Of a stretch of DNA of 64,000 bases, positions 41,675 to 49,647 are shown in pieces. This DNA is from CAZSMC01 sp964607755 (lineage in GTDB: Bacteria > Zhuqueibacterota > Zhuqueibacteria > Residuimicrobiales > Krinioviventaceae). Where the stretch lies: NCBI GenBank assembly GCA_964607755.1, contig CAZSMC010000010.1, forward strand, positions 1 through 64,000, read 5' to 3'. Each line of letters opens with the position of its first letter. Position 1 is the first letter of the stretch. The translations under genes were made by a program, and so were the position numbers. A model generated the notes under the pieces. That model saw only the letters and a list, made by a program, of their open reading frames with translations. It was not told the DNA's origin and did not search any database.

Positions 41675-42907
41675 ATGTTTAAGACTGTGAGAGTTTTTAT
41701 TTTAGGTGGCGGGCTTTTATTCCTCCTGAGTATAATCGGTTGTTATACCCGAGTCGGAAGTCCGGGTTTGCAAACCGAGACAAGTGACGACGGATATTAC
41801 AGAGATTACTGGAACGAGGATGAAGAGTGGGAAGAAGAATATGTGCCAGAAGATGAGTACTCCCGCATTTATAAAGAGCCCGATGAACAAATTGTTTATC
41901 ATCACCACGATCATGATATCTACGTTCATGGCGGATATGCACCTGTCTATCTGAACTCCTGGTGGTATGAACCTTACTGGTATTACTCGTCAGATTATTG
42001 GTGGAGACGACATAATTATTGGAATTTTGGATATGGTTATTCTCCTTATTACGGAGACCCATGGTACTGGACGGGCTTTAGTTTTTACGGTGGATATGGC
42101 TACTATAGCTATTGGAATCATCACAGATTTTACGGAGGTGGTTTCTATTATCCTGTTTACAATCGCTACAGCAGCGACCCTCGTAATTATGCGCGCCGGT
42201 CTGTGGGGCGACGCGACATTTATGCGCCGCATGAAAGTATCCGAACAGTGATGTCAGGAGCCGGGCCAGCGGTTGTGGTGTCGAAATCATCCAGAGCGTC
42301 AAATGAGGTTACCTCTTCGGTTGGCCGTTCAAGGGAAATAGCCGGGTCAACGTCAAGTTCATCGAGATCAAGACCAAATTCTGTGACCATCAGAACCCCG
42401 TCGCCGCAGAGTACTTCACGGTCAGCGGTAACTCGTTCGAGCACAAGCCGTAGTCGAGACGCGTCATCGCGATCCCGTTCAACAGCGGTGCAGCGATCGA
42501 GCAATTCATCGGATACCCGTTCGTCAACGACGCGAACCCGGTCGGTTCCAACAAAACAGTCTGACAGCGATGCTTCTTCGTATGAAAGGTCACAATCGTC
42601 GAGCTCGCCTTCAAGCTCCTCCAGATCGCGTACGGTGCAGAAAAAATCCAGCAGTTCGGACAGCCGGTCACGATCCAGAAGCTACAATAGTTCATCAAGG
42701 TCGAGTTCATCTCAGCCCTCGTCCTATTCCCGGTCGAGTAGCTCATCGAGCAGTTCACGTAGCAGGTCATACAGCGGCTCATCTCGCAGCAGTTCCAGCA
42801 GCGCCGGACGTTCGAACAGTTCGTCTAGCAGTTCAGGACGTTCAAGCAGTTCGTCCAGTAGCCGCTCTTCGTCGAGTAGCTCAAGGAGTTCACGTAGCCG
42901 TCGTTAA
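41675..42907 (+). CDS. Tyr/Trp-rich, Ser/Arg-rich low-complexity lipoprotein
   Basis: A 410-residue lipoprotein (lipobox SIIGC, Cys-23) with three zones. Residues 35-85 are acidic. Residues 85-180 are packed with Tyr, Trp, Gly and His (SWWYEPYWYYSSDYWWRRHN and repeats of YYGDPWYW type). Residues 205-410 are almost wholly Ser and Arg. I recognise no family. The reading frame is certain: strong AAAGGAGG, good promoter, no stop in 1.2 kb, and lipobox. It is not obviously foreign in base composition. The Ser/Arg tail could be unstructured, bind anionic polymers or be modified; all of that is inference. Cys and low-complexity style recall the lipoprotein at 46770. Confidence 0.8.
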   Translation: MFKTVRVFILGGGLLFLLSIIGCYTRVGSPGLQTETSDDGYYRDYWNEDEEWEEEYVPEDEYSRIYKEPDEQIVYHHHDHDIYVHGGYAPVYLNSWWYEPYWYYSSDYWWRRHNYWNFGYGYSPYYGDPWYWTGFSFYGGYGYYSYWNHHRFYGGGFYYPVYNRYSSDPRNYARRSVGRRDIYAPHESIRTVMSGAGPAVVVSKSSRASNEVTSSVGRSREIAGSTSSSSRSRPNSVTIRTPSPQSTSRSAVTRSSTSRSRDASSRSRSTAVQRSSNSSDTRSSTTRTRSVPTKQSDSDASSYERSQSSSSPSSSSRSRTVQKKSSSSDSRSRSRSYNSSSRSSSSQPSSYSRSSSSSSSSRSRSYSGSSRSSSSSAGRSNSSSSSSGRSSSSSSSRSSSSSSRSSRSRR

Positions 42908-42940
42908 GCGATCGTGGTGAGTTGAAAAGGGAGAATTATT

Positions 42941-44329
42941 ATGTATAGATTAACTTTGATATGTGTAGTACTGGCCTTGTTTCTAAGCAGCACAGGGCAA
43001 TCTCAGGAAAGTGTGTTTTTCTGGGGACGGGAACTCGGAGTGGGCTCCCGCGCTATGGGAATGGGTGGCGCATTCACCGGTGTTGCCGATGATTATACAG
43101 CTACGTATTGGAATCCTGCAGGTCTGGGCCAGATTCGCCGGATGGAATTTAATCTTGGCTTTTCACACAATTCGCTGAACAATGACGCGACATTTATGGG
43201 CAATGAAACTCAAAACAGCAATTCTTTCTCACGATTGAATTCGTTTGGATTTGTATTTCCGATTCCGACCTATCAGGGCAGTCTGGTATTTGGTGTCGGG
43301 CTGAATAAAGTTCGCGACTTTGATAATATCTTGCAATTCGAAGGCTATAATGAAAATTGGGCAGCGTTTCCTGATTTCTTTGACCAGGTCGCTCCGGAAA
43401 ATGAAGTGACTGATGTCGTTGATAATATTCATCAGGTCCAGTCGATTAACGAAGAAGGCGGCATCAATCATTACTCTTTTTCCGCCTCTGTAGAAATGCA
43501 AAAGGACTTTTTCCTTGGCGCTACGGTTAATTTCTTACGCGGAAAAGATGATTATAATATGCAGTTTGAAGAACATGATCGCAATAATTTGCATAATACA
43601 CCGCCTTATACAGACGATAACGGATATACCCACATCGGAGACCTGGATTACTGGATTTACAATCAAAGCATCGTCTCAGAGTTTTCAGCCACAAATATAA
43701 AACTGGGTGCTCTGTACCGGGTCGGAAGCATGCTGCGCCTTGGCGCCACCGTTGTTCCGCCAACAACCATCAAAATAAAAGAAAACTGGAGCGACGAGTG
43801 GGTTGAAACATATGATGACGGCAGCACATTTGAAACACCGCCTGAACCGTCCGAGTATGAATACAAAATCCAGGAGCCTTACTCTTTTGGTTTTGGCGCT
43901 TCTTTAAAATTATTGAACTTTTTATTCTCTGCTGATATGGAGTTCCAGGATTGGTCACAGGCGAAATTCAAGACAGACCCTCCGATAGCAGGAATGACAA
44001 AAGCCAATACCAATTTCCGCATTCAGGAAGAATTGCAGGCCGTTCAAAAACTCCATTTAGGCGCTGAGATGTACATCCCGCTTGTTCGCGCCAAAGTGCG
44101 TGCCGGTTATTTTACTGAACCGTCACCTTACAAATATGCGGAAACGACAGAAGACAAGAAATTTTATTCCGCTGGTGCCAGTTTAATGCTGGACAAACAG
44201 GTGATGGTAGATCTCGCATACGTTCGTGGCCTGTGGAAACAAGAAACGAGCGATGCTCTAACCAATGCACCAACATTGGAAGATAAAAACGTACAAAAAC
44301 TTTTGGGTACAGTATCAATAAGATTTTAA
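42941..44329 (+). CDS. FadL/OmpP1-like outer-membrane protein
   Basis: A 462-residue protein with a signal peptide (LTLICVVLALFLSSTGQSQ) and an N-terminus GVGSRAMGMGGAFTGVADDY followed by TYWNPAGLGQI, the hallmark of FadL-like and PorV-like outer-membrane proteins. The rest has alternating beta strands and ends in GTVSIRF, with a C-terminal aromatic as in barrels. FadL proteins import hydrophobic compounds; PorV-like ones serve type IX secretion. The sequence does not decide which. It follows the Ser/Arg-rich lipoprotein gene by 33 bases, with GGGAG before its ATG. Confidence 0.83.
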   Translation: MYRLTLICVVLALFLSSTGQSQESVFFWGRELGVGSRAMGMGGAFTGVADDYTATYWNPAGLGQIRRMEFNLGFSHNSLNNDATFMGNETQNSNSFSRLNSFGFVFPIPTYQGSLVFGVGLNKVRDFDNILQFEGYNENWAAFPDFFDQVAPENEVTDVVDNIHQVQSINEEGGINHYSFSASVEMQKDFFLGATVNFLRGKDDYNMQFEEHDRNNLHNTPPYTDDNGYTHIGDLDYWIYNQSIVSEFSATNIKLGALYRVGSMLRLGATVVPPTTIKIKENWSDEWVETYDDGSTFETPPEPSEYEYKIQEPYSFGFGASLKLLNFLFSADMEFQDWSQAKFKTDPPIAGMTKANTNFRIQEELQAVQKLHLGAEMYIPLVRAKVRAGYFTEPSPYKYAETTEDKKFYSAGASLMLDKQVMVDLAYVRGLWKQETSDALTNAPTLEDKNVQKLLGTVSIRF

Positions 44330-44343
44330 AAAAAATATCTGAT

Positions 44344-44369
44344 GCAAGGAGCATTTTACTGCTCCTTGC
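44344..44369 (+). repeat. Perfect hairpin over the start region of the TonB-domain lipoprotein gene
   Basis: GCAAGGAGCA and TGCTCCTTGC form a perfect ten-base stem with a six-base loop. It lies 15 bases after the preceding stop codon and contains AAGGAG, a ribosome-binding sequence, in its left arm. There is no T-run, so it is not a normal terminator. Confidence 0.8.
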
Positions 44370-44385
44370 AATCGTTCCGGTCGTT

Positions 44386-45156
44386 GTGTTTTTGGCGTGC
44401 GCTTCTTCAAAGTTTCAACGACCCAAAGTCATTTCCGACCAGCCTCTTGACTATCCGTTGTCAGCTCAGCTTGACAGGATAGAAGGAGACGTTTTACTGG
44501 CGGTTTATGTTGAAGAAGACGGGACGTCTCAACACGTTAAAATAATAGAGTCATCCGGAAATGCAGTACTCGACAGCGCAGCTTTTCGTTTTGCACATTC
44601 TCTCGCATTTAAACCGGCGTTGTTGGATGAAAACCGCATTGCCTCGTGGACTAAATTGTTGCTCAAGTATCGTTTGTCCGAGATGCCATTTGAACGCAAT
44701 AATTGGCTTCAGGATGTAAAGCACTATCAAAAACGTATTGCCACGGCAGAGGATTCGACACAACGTAACCGGTTTCAGAAAAAGCTCATTGCCAGTTATG
44801 TCGGACTTTTATCATATTGCGAAAAGTTTACCAATCCCAGCATCAACCGCACCATACAACAGGTAATTAGCGCTGAAATAAAAGAGTTATGGAATCCGTT
44901 TTGGAACGTTATTCCAGCGCCGTTTGCCGTATTTGATGATTTTCTTTACCAATATCCGGATAGTCCCTTTACAGAGGATGTAAAACAGAATTTATTGGCG
45001 TCACTCGTTCGCGCTGAGGGCAATATTCGGGTAAAATCTTTTAATTCGGGTCGCATGGACCGGAAGCATCTGGAGCTCCTTGACATCCTCGAAAAGCGCC
45101 AGGATGCCTTACAAGAAGAGCAATATGAACGTATTCGTTCTCTCATCGAAAAATAA
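44386..45156 (+). CDS. Lipoprotein with TonB-like C-terminal domain
   Basis: From the GTG at 44386 the product has 256 residues, starting within a lipobox (FLACASS). But in-frame DNA upstream codes ARSILLLLAIVPVVV, an ideal lipoprotein signal peptide, with no ATG, GTG or TTG. Candidate starts are CTG at 44359, seven bases after AAGGAG, or another unusual codon; the GTG is the minimal call. The next 85 residues are TonB-domain-like (IEGDVLLAVYVEEDGTSQHV, FRFAHSLAFKPALLDENRIA); the remaining 160 are helical and unrecognised. Its start is folded in a perfect hairpin. Confidence 0.72.
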   Translation: MFLACASSKFQRPKVISDQPLDYPLSAQLDRIEGDVLLAVYVEEDGTSQHVKIIESSGNAVLDSAAFRFAHSLAFKPALLDENRIASWTKLLLKYRLSEMPFERNNWLQDVKHYQKRIATAEDSTQRNRFQKKLIASYVGLLSYCEKFTNPSINRTIQQVISAEIKELWNPFWNVIPAPFAVFDDFLYQYPDSPFTEDVKQNLLASLVRAEGNIRVKSFNSGRMDRKHLELLDILEKRQDALQEEQYERIRSLIEK

Positions 45157-45251
45157 CCCGCCTGTTTTATTTAACATTCTGCAATTATCGGCTCTTTTAG
45201 TAAATTTTGTGGTAAAAAAATAATAAGCAATGAGCAGCAAAAGGAAAGCAC

Positions 45252-45845
45252 ATGGTTAAAAAAATATTATTTGCGGGTTTAATCGTTCTCATAATCTCGT
45301 TGCCTTCCAGCGCACAGCAACGGAAAGGCTCGCAGGAACTCGGAGGCGCGGTTTCTTTCTGGTCCGGTTCAGTGAGTGATTCATCTTTGTCCCAGTTAGA
45401 TGTGGTCGGTATTATGTCACATTATTTTACTAAAGATATACTGATGGAATTCGAGCCCAGAATAGGCGCCCGCATTCATCAAAATCAAATCGACGTAAAT
45501 TCTCATTTTTTAGGCAATTTATCAATTCGTCTGATTGATATGACCAATTATGACAGGCATGGAGGATATGCCCGGGATAGAGAATTGGCACGAACAACAG
45601 GAAGCATTTTTCTGTCCGTTGGCGGAGGGTTCTGGATAGATTCTGCGGATTTTGAAGGCGAAAAACAGTTGTACAGCGGCCCTTCTTTGGCTCTTGGATT
45701 AGGCACTCATTCCAGAATGGGGTCTCTGACCATGCTGAGAACAAAAATACAATATATTTATAATACTGCCGGTGGTCCGGAACACGAGGACCCCTGGAGT
45801 ATGCTCACTATGACTGTGGGATTCAGCATTTTTACAAAACTTTAA
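45252..45845 (+). CDS. Small predicted outer-membrane beta-barrel
   Basis: A 197-residue protein with a signal peptide (ILFAGLIVLIISLPSSAQQ) and an alternating beta-strand pattern: ELGGAVSFWSGSV, DILMEFEPRIGARIH, FLGNLSIRLIDMT, GSIFLSVGGGFWID and SMLTMTVGFSIFTKL, suggesting an eight-stranded barrel ending in a short strand. It is not a family I recognise. GGAAAG lies before the ATG. A 95-base gap separates it from the preceding lipoprotein gene. Its place in the envelope cluster supports an outer-membrane role. Confidence 0.65.
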   Translation: MVKKILFAGLIVLIISLPSSAQQRKGSQELGGAVSFWSGSVSDSSLSQLDVVGIMSHYFTKDILMEFEPRIGARIHQNQIDVNSHFLGNLSIRLIDMTNYDRHGGYARDRELARTTGSIFLSVGGGFWIDSADFEGEKQLYSGPSLALGLGTHSRMGSLTMLRTKIQYIYNTAGGPEHEDPWSMLTMTVGFSIFTKL

Positions 45846-45861
45846 TTTGATGAATAAAAAG

Positions 45862-45890
45862 TTGATTTTCCGCCCTTTGTATCGTACATT
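45862..45890 (+). promoter_or_regulatory. Candidate promoter for the next outer-membrane gene
   Basis: TTGATT and TACATT are 17 bases apart, 35 bases before the start at 45925. Confidence 0.4.
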
Positions 45891-45924
45891 AGTAAAAATG
45901 TTGGCGAATCATAGGGTATGATGA

Positions 45925-46773
45925 ATGAGGGTCATGATTAAAACTATAGTGTTACTCGTTTTTGTAGCCTCAACTGCTATTTACGGGCAGTTTACAGAGC
46001 GGGAACTGACGCAGCGGCCAACTCGTAAACCTGAGCAGGTTGCGAATGATAACTATTTTTACAAACCCACGCACATTATCAATTATCCTACTGCCAGTAT
46101 ATTGCGAGGAGGAGACCTCTCCGCTTCGCTGCGGATGTACGAAAAGGGTGGTGTGCTGGGCACACTTTCTGTGGGAATCTCTGACCGCATCATGTTTGGC
46201 GTGTCGTACGGTGGATTGCATATTATAGGACGCGAGCAAAAAATCGACTGGAATTCATTGCCTGGCATTCATTTTGTTTATCGTTTAATTGAAGAAGATT
46301 TAAGATATCCGGCGATGGTCTTTGGCTTTGATTCGCAAGGGTACGGCCCATTTTTCCCGGAAGAAGAATCTGATCCGGATTACAACGAAAAATATCCCGG
46401 ACGATATTATTTTAAATCACGTGGATTTTATTGTGTGATATCAAAAGGCTATGCTTCTCTTATTTCAGTCGGCTTGCATGCCGGTGTGAGCTACAGTCTG
46501 GAATACTCTTCAGAGTCAAAAAAAAGAGCGCCGACTTTATTTCTCGCCACGGATATGCATTTATCCCGAAGTTTGGGCATTTTGTTTGAATACGATTTTG
46601 CTACAGATGATCCGAACAAATATCCTAAAGGACTTTTAAACACTGGTTTTAGATGGGCTTTCTCACCAAATATGTTTTTTGAATTTAATTTTCAAAATAT
46701 TTTAAGATCAGCTAGTGTGAGTGATGTTCGTCGAATCCTTAGACTCACGTATCACGGAAACGTCCTGCAATGA
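45925..46773 (+). CDS. Predicted outer-membrane beta-barrel protein
   Basis: A 282-residue protein with signal peptide (MIKTIVLLVFVASTAIYGQ) and a basic N-terminal part after cleavage. The remainder shows alternating strands (GDLSASLRMYEKGGVLGTLS, VGISDRIMFGVSYGGLHI, YCVISKGYASLISVGLHAG, NMFFEFNFQNIL), a pattern also seen in barrel proteins predicted from genome neighbourhoods of LPS export or polysaccharide genes; no family is certain. An alternative ATG at 45934 is possible. Its stop overlaps the start of the CXXCH lipoprotein gene (ATGA), so those two are coupled. Confidence 0.68.
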   Translation: MRVMIKTIVLLVFVASTAIYGQFTERELTQRPTRKPEQVANDNYFYKPTHIINYPTASILRGGDLSASLRMYEKGGVLGTLSVGISDRIMFGVSYGGLHIIGREQKIDWNSLPGIHFVYRLIEEDLRYPAMVFGFDSQGYGPFFPEEESDPDYNEKYPGRYYFKSRGFYCVISKGYASLISVGLHAGVSYSLEYSSESKKRAPTLFLATDMHLSRSLGILFEYDFATDDPNKYPKGLLNTGFRWAFSPNMFFEFNFQNILRSASVSDVRRILRLTYHGNVLQ

Positions 46774-47273
46774 GAATAAGAAATGCCGTCATATTTATTT
46801 TGGGAATTTTTTTACTGACTGGACAGGGATGTTATACACAATTGAGACATCAGGATGTCTCCGAGGGTGGAGACAATAATGTAGCTATAACAGATAATTG
46901 TTACGAGTGTCACAATTCTTCAATTTCACAGAACGGGATTTTACCTAAATCGGCTTATCATGATTATCATTGGCAGTTTTATGCCAATTCAGCATGGTGG
47001 CAAGACAGCAGCGTCTCAAGCGCTTTTCAGAATACCGGAAATTCAGAATCTTCCGGTACATTGTCAGGGGCCACCACAGAAGGGCAAACAAATCGGCCGG
47101 AAACTGTTGTCCCATCTCAGCCTGCTACAGTTTCCAGCCTGAGTAAAAAATCCAATTCAAACGACAACACATCCAGCCATTCACAAGATACGCGTCGTAA
47201 AATACAAAGACGGAAATCTATATCCAAGTCCGATAAAGATCGTGAATCATCCTCTCGTTCTGCAAGAGAGTGA
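46770..47273 (+). CDS. Lipoprotein with a CXXCH motif and Ser/Lys/Arg-rich tail
   Basis: A 167-residue lipoprotein (lipobox TGQGC, Cys-21). It is followed by CYTQLRHQDVSEGG and then NCYECHNSS: a CXXCH motif (residues 44-48) of the type that binds c-type heme. A Trp-rich stretch (YHDYHWQFYANSAWWQDSS) and a 100-residue Ser/Asn/Thr-rich tail ending in Lys/Arg/Ser (RRKIQRRKSISKSDKDRESS) complete it. One motif alone does not prove heme binding. GCYT after the lipobox and the low-complexity basic tail recall the lipoprotein at 41675. I recognise no family. Confidence 0.72.
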   Translation: MRIRNAVIFILGIFLLTGQGCYTQLRHQDVSEGGDNNVAITDNCYECHNSSISQNGILPKSAYHDYHWQFYANSAWWQDSSVSSAFQNTGNSESSGTLSGATTEGQTNRPETVVPSQPATVSSLSKKSNSNDNTSSHSQDTRRKIQRRKSISKSDKDRESSSRSARE

Positions 47274-47402
47274 TGATTATTTTTTGAATAATTGTATATC
47301 AAAAATCGTTATCCTCTATAATGCAAAATAAAGGCGCATGCCTGACAGTATAATCCATTCTTTTCTTTTTCTATTGACTCATTTATCAGAGAGGGGAATA
47401 TT

Positions 47403-48371
47403 TTGATATCTGACTTTAAATCGGGCGAAAAGATTCTCAATGACTTTGTTCTGCGGAACAAAGAATTGAGAGCAAAGAAAGATTCTAACATCAAGTATCT
47501 TTCCGTTGAACTTGGTGATTCTTCAGGACGTTTATTCGGTTCATTATGGGATAATGTGGATCAAACGAACAGCAGAATTGCCATTGGCGAGGTTGTTCAT
47601 GTAAAAGGCACTGTTATTGACTGGAAAGGGCGAAAGCATCTATCGATTGATAGTATTGAGCCTGTTCAAAAAGAGGACAGCGTGAATACTGATGAATTTG
47701 TGCCAAAAGCAGAAGAGAAACCTGAGGAACTTTTTAAAAAATTCCTCATCTGGGGAGATCACATCAACAATACTTTTTTAAAAGAACTTGTTGATATCAT
47801 TTTCAAGGATAAAGCTGTTAAAGCTTGTTTTAAAGAATCTCCTGCCGGAAAGTTATGGCATCATAATTATAAGGGTGGTTTGGTTGAACATTCAACCCAG
47901 GTGACAGCTTTGTGCGCTGTAATAGCCGATAGCTATGTGGAGATCAATAAGGATCTTTTAATCACAGCAGCGATGCTGCATGATATTGGTAAAATGAGAG
48001 AGTTCAAGTGCGAAGGATTTATCGACTATTCGGACGAGGGCAGGCTGCTTGGTCATATTGCTATCGGTTACGGTATCGTAAAGATGTTTATTGACAAAGT
48101 CGAACATTTTCCTGAAAGTTTAAAGTACGAGTTATTGCATCTCATTCTTTCTCATCAGGGCAAACGCGACAACGGCTCGCCTGTTGAACCCATGACCCGT
48201 GAGGCTTTGATACTTTATTATGCGGATGAGATTGATTCAAAACTGAACGCTTTTGGACGGATATATAAACAAGAATTTGAGCCCGGGAAAAAATGGAGTA
48301 ATTACGTCAGACTTTTGAACCGTTTTTTCTATTTTGGTGATGGAAAAACTGCAGAGAATTCAACTGTATAG
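47403..48371 (+). CDS. YhaM-like OB-fold/HD-domain 3'-5' exoribonuclease
   Basis: A 322-residue protein. An N-terminal OB fold (residues 15-95, KYLSVELGDSSGRLFGSLWD, VVHVKGTVIDWKGRKHLSID) is followed by an HD domain: WHHNYKGGLVEHSTQV, ITAAMLHDIGKMREF, LLGHIAIGYGIVK and YADEIDSK. This is the layout of YhaM, a 3'-5' exoribonuclease. The start is a TTG at 47403, preceded by AGAGGGG; the frame has no better start. The enzyme acts in RNA turnover. A strong tRNA promoter follows 10 bases downstream. Confidence 0.88.
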   Translation: MISDFKSGEKILNDFVLRNKELRAKKDSNIKYLSVELGDSSGRLFGSLWDNVDQTNSRIAIGEVVHVKGTVIDWKGRKHLSIDSIEPVQKEDSVNTDEFVPKAEEKPEELFKKFLIWGDHINNTFLKELVDIIFKDKAVKACFKESPAGKLWHHNYKGGLVEHSTQVTALCAVIADSYVEINKDLLITAAMLHDIGKMREFKCEGFIDYSDEGRLLGHIAIGYGIVKMFIDKVEHFPESLKYELLHLILSHQGKRDNGSPVEPMTREALILYYADEIDSKLNAFGRIYKQEFEPGKKWSNYVRLLNRFFYFGDGKTAENSTV

Positions 48372-48380
48372 AATTTTACC

Positions 48381-48409
48381 TTGACATTATTTTAAAAAAA
48401 GATTAAATT
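48381..48409 (+). promoter_or_regulatory. Promoter of the tRNA-Asn gene
   Basis: TTGACA at 48381-48386 and TAAATT at 48404-48409 are 17 bases apart; the tRNA begins 18 bases further. Confidence 0.65.
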
Positions 48410-48426
48410 ATTAGACTTGTTTAAAT

Positions 48427-48498
48427 TCCGGTGTAGCTCAACGGCAGAGCGGGTGGCTGTTAACCACTAGGCTGTAGGTTCGAATCCTACCACCGGAG
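48427..48498 (+). tRNA. tRNA-Asn (anticodon GTT)
   Basis: The 72-base sequence folds fully. The acceptor stem pairs TCCGGTG with CACCGGA, followed by discriminator G. D-arm GCTC/GAGC, anticodon stem GGTGG/CCACT around loop CTGTTAA, and T-arm GTAGG/CCTAC around TTCGAAT are all present. The anticodon is GTT, reading AAC/AAU (Asn). CCA is not encoded; GCT follows, so the CCA is added after transcription. Confidence 0.97.
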
Positions 48499-48501
48499 CT
48501 C

Positions 48502-48529
48502 AAAGCTGGTTTATAAACCAGCTTTTTTT
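48502..48529 (+). terminator. Intrinsic terminator after tRNA-Asn
   Basis: A perfect palindrome AAAGCTGGTTTA/TAAACCAGCTTT is followed by a T-run; it starts four bases after the tRNA. Confidence 0.9.
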
Positions 48530-48662
48530 GTTTGACCAAAATCATGAAATCGGGATAGAAAAAAAACCTGCTGTTTTCATCAACCCCCTGCATGCATTTG
48601 CCCACTTGTTACCTATCATGACAATCTGGAAATATTGATTCCCCTTGTTTCAAGATATTGGA

Positions 48663-49199
48663 TCAGTCTTTTATTCGCTCTCTATTATGGTGATCTTTTT
48701 CAGTCAGAATTATACACAAAAGTGTGATCATCCCGAGTGTGATGGCAATATCGGCTACATTAAACACAGGCCAGCGTTGTAGCGAGTAGCCCTCGAAATT
48801 AATGAACCAAAAATTAAAAGATGCTATGTGTATATCGAAAAATTCAACGTCTAAAAAATCGACTACTGAGCCGTGAACTATTCGATCGTATAAATTACCT
48901 ATCGCGCCACCTAATATTGAAGCAATTGAGATGCGAGCTATCGGTCGTTCGCCTTTAATCCGAAAAAGATAATACAAAATAAACAAACTGGCAATAACTG
49001 CGATGCCTGTTAGCAGGCCGCCATGTGCAGGTTGAACCCCGAAAGCCATGCCAGTGTTTTCGACATAAGTGATGCGGAAAAAGTTGCCAAAGACCTGGTA
49101 AGAGTCATATAAATCCATTGTGCGACTGATATATATTTTTGTAACCCGGTCCAGAACAAAAACAGCGGCAGTAATCCACAAAACACGAAGATTTTTCAT
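48663..49199 (-). CDS. lspA: Lipoprotein signal peptidase (LspA)
   Basis: A 178-residue inner-membrane protein with four predicted helices. Conserved segments are DRVTKIYI, YVENTGMAFGV, GGAIGNLYDRIVHGSVVDFL and WPVFNVADIAITLG; the two catalytic Asp are those of GNLYDR...VVDF and NVADI. It cleaves the signal peptide of prolipoproteins after lipid attachment, so it will process the many lipoproteins in this window. It is the last gene of a minus-strand operon after ileS and the DksA-type gene. Confidence 0.97.
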   Translation of the reverse strand: MKNLRVLWITAAVFVLDRVTKIYISRTMDLYDSYQVFGNFFRITYVENTGMAFGVQPAHGGLLTGIAVIASLFILYYLFRIKGERPIARISIASILGGAIGNLYDRIVHGSVVDFLDVEFFDIHIASFNFWFINFEGYSLQRWPVFNVADIAITLGMITLLCIILTEKDHHNRERIKD

Positions 49200-49215
49200 A
49201 AAATAATTGCGCAGT

Positions 49216-49593
49216 TTAACCTTTGGTCAATTCCTCTTTAGATTTACACTCGATGCACAAACGTGCGTGCGGTACAGCTTCAAGACGTTCATCACTTATG
49301 TCTTTGCCGCAATTAATGCATACACCGAAATCACCTTCATCAATACGCTCCAGAGCAAGATTAAGGTGGTACAGATAGTTGTTCTCACGAGAGGCAAACA
49401 TGTATTGCTGCTCCCGATCCATTGTATCGGTACCATGGTCTGCCATGTGAAAAGCATAGGCAGAATGGTCACCTGACTCGTCACGTACTGAACTGTTCAA
49501 ACCACTCGCTTTCATGTGATCAAGGCTTTTGAGTAGATTTTCGCGTTTGCTCAGCAACAAGTTTTTGTAGTATTCGAGTTTTTCCTTGGTCAT
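49216..49593 (-). CDS. dksA: DksA/TraR-family zinc-finger protein
   Basis: A 125-residue protein: a helical N-terminal coiled coil (LEYYKNLLLSKRENLLKSL) with DESGDHSAYAFHMADHGTD and a C-terminal zinc finger FGVCINCGKDISDERLEAVP, then HARLCIECK. The coiled-coil tip carries acidic residues as in DksA, which binds RNA polymerase in the secondary channel to control rRNA and stress genes. The ATG at 49593 has GGAGG six bases upstream. It lies between ileS and lspA, a conserved order in many bacteria. Confidence 0.9.
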   Translation of the reverse strand: MTKEKLEYYKNLLLSKRENLLKSLDHMKASGLNSSVRDESGDHSAYAFHMADHGTDTMDREQQYMFASRENNYLYHLNLALERIDEGDFGVCINCGKDISDERLEAVPHARLCIECKSKEELTKG

Positions 49594-49647
49594 GATAACC
49601 TCCAACAGTAAAACGAGCACGTCAATTGATTTTTCGCTCGATATAGA

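Noticed and set aside
42220..42920. Other long open frames over the Ser/Arg-rich tail of the lipoprotein gene
   Set aside because: They are other-frame readings of TCN/AGY/CGN codons; only the plus frame at 41675 has a lipobox, ribosome site and promoter.
48530..48662. Terminator for the lspA operon
   Set aside because: A T-run exists on the minus strand but no stem precedes it.
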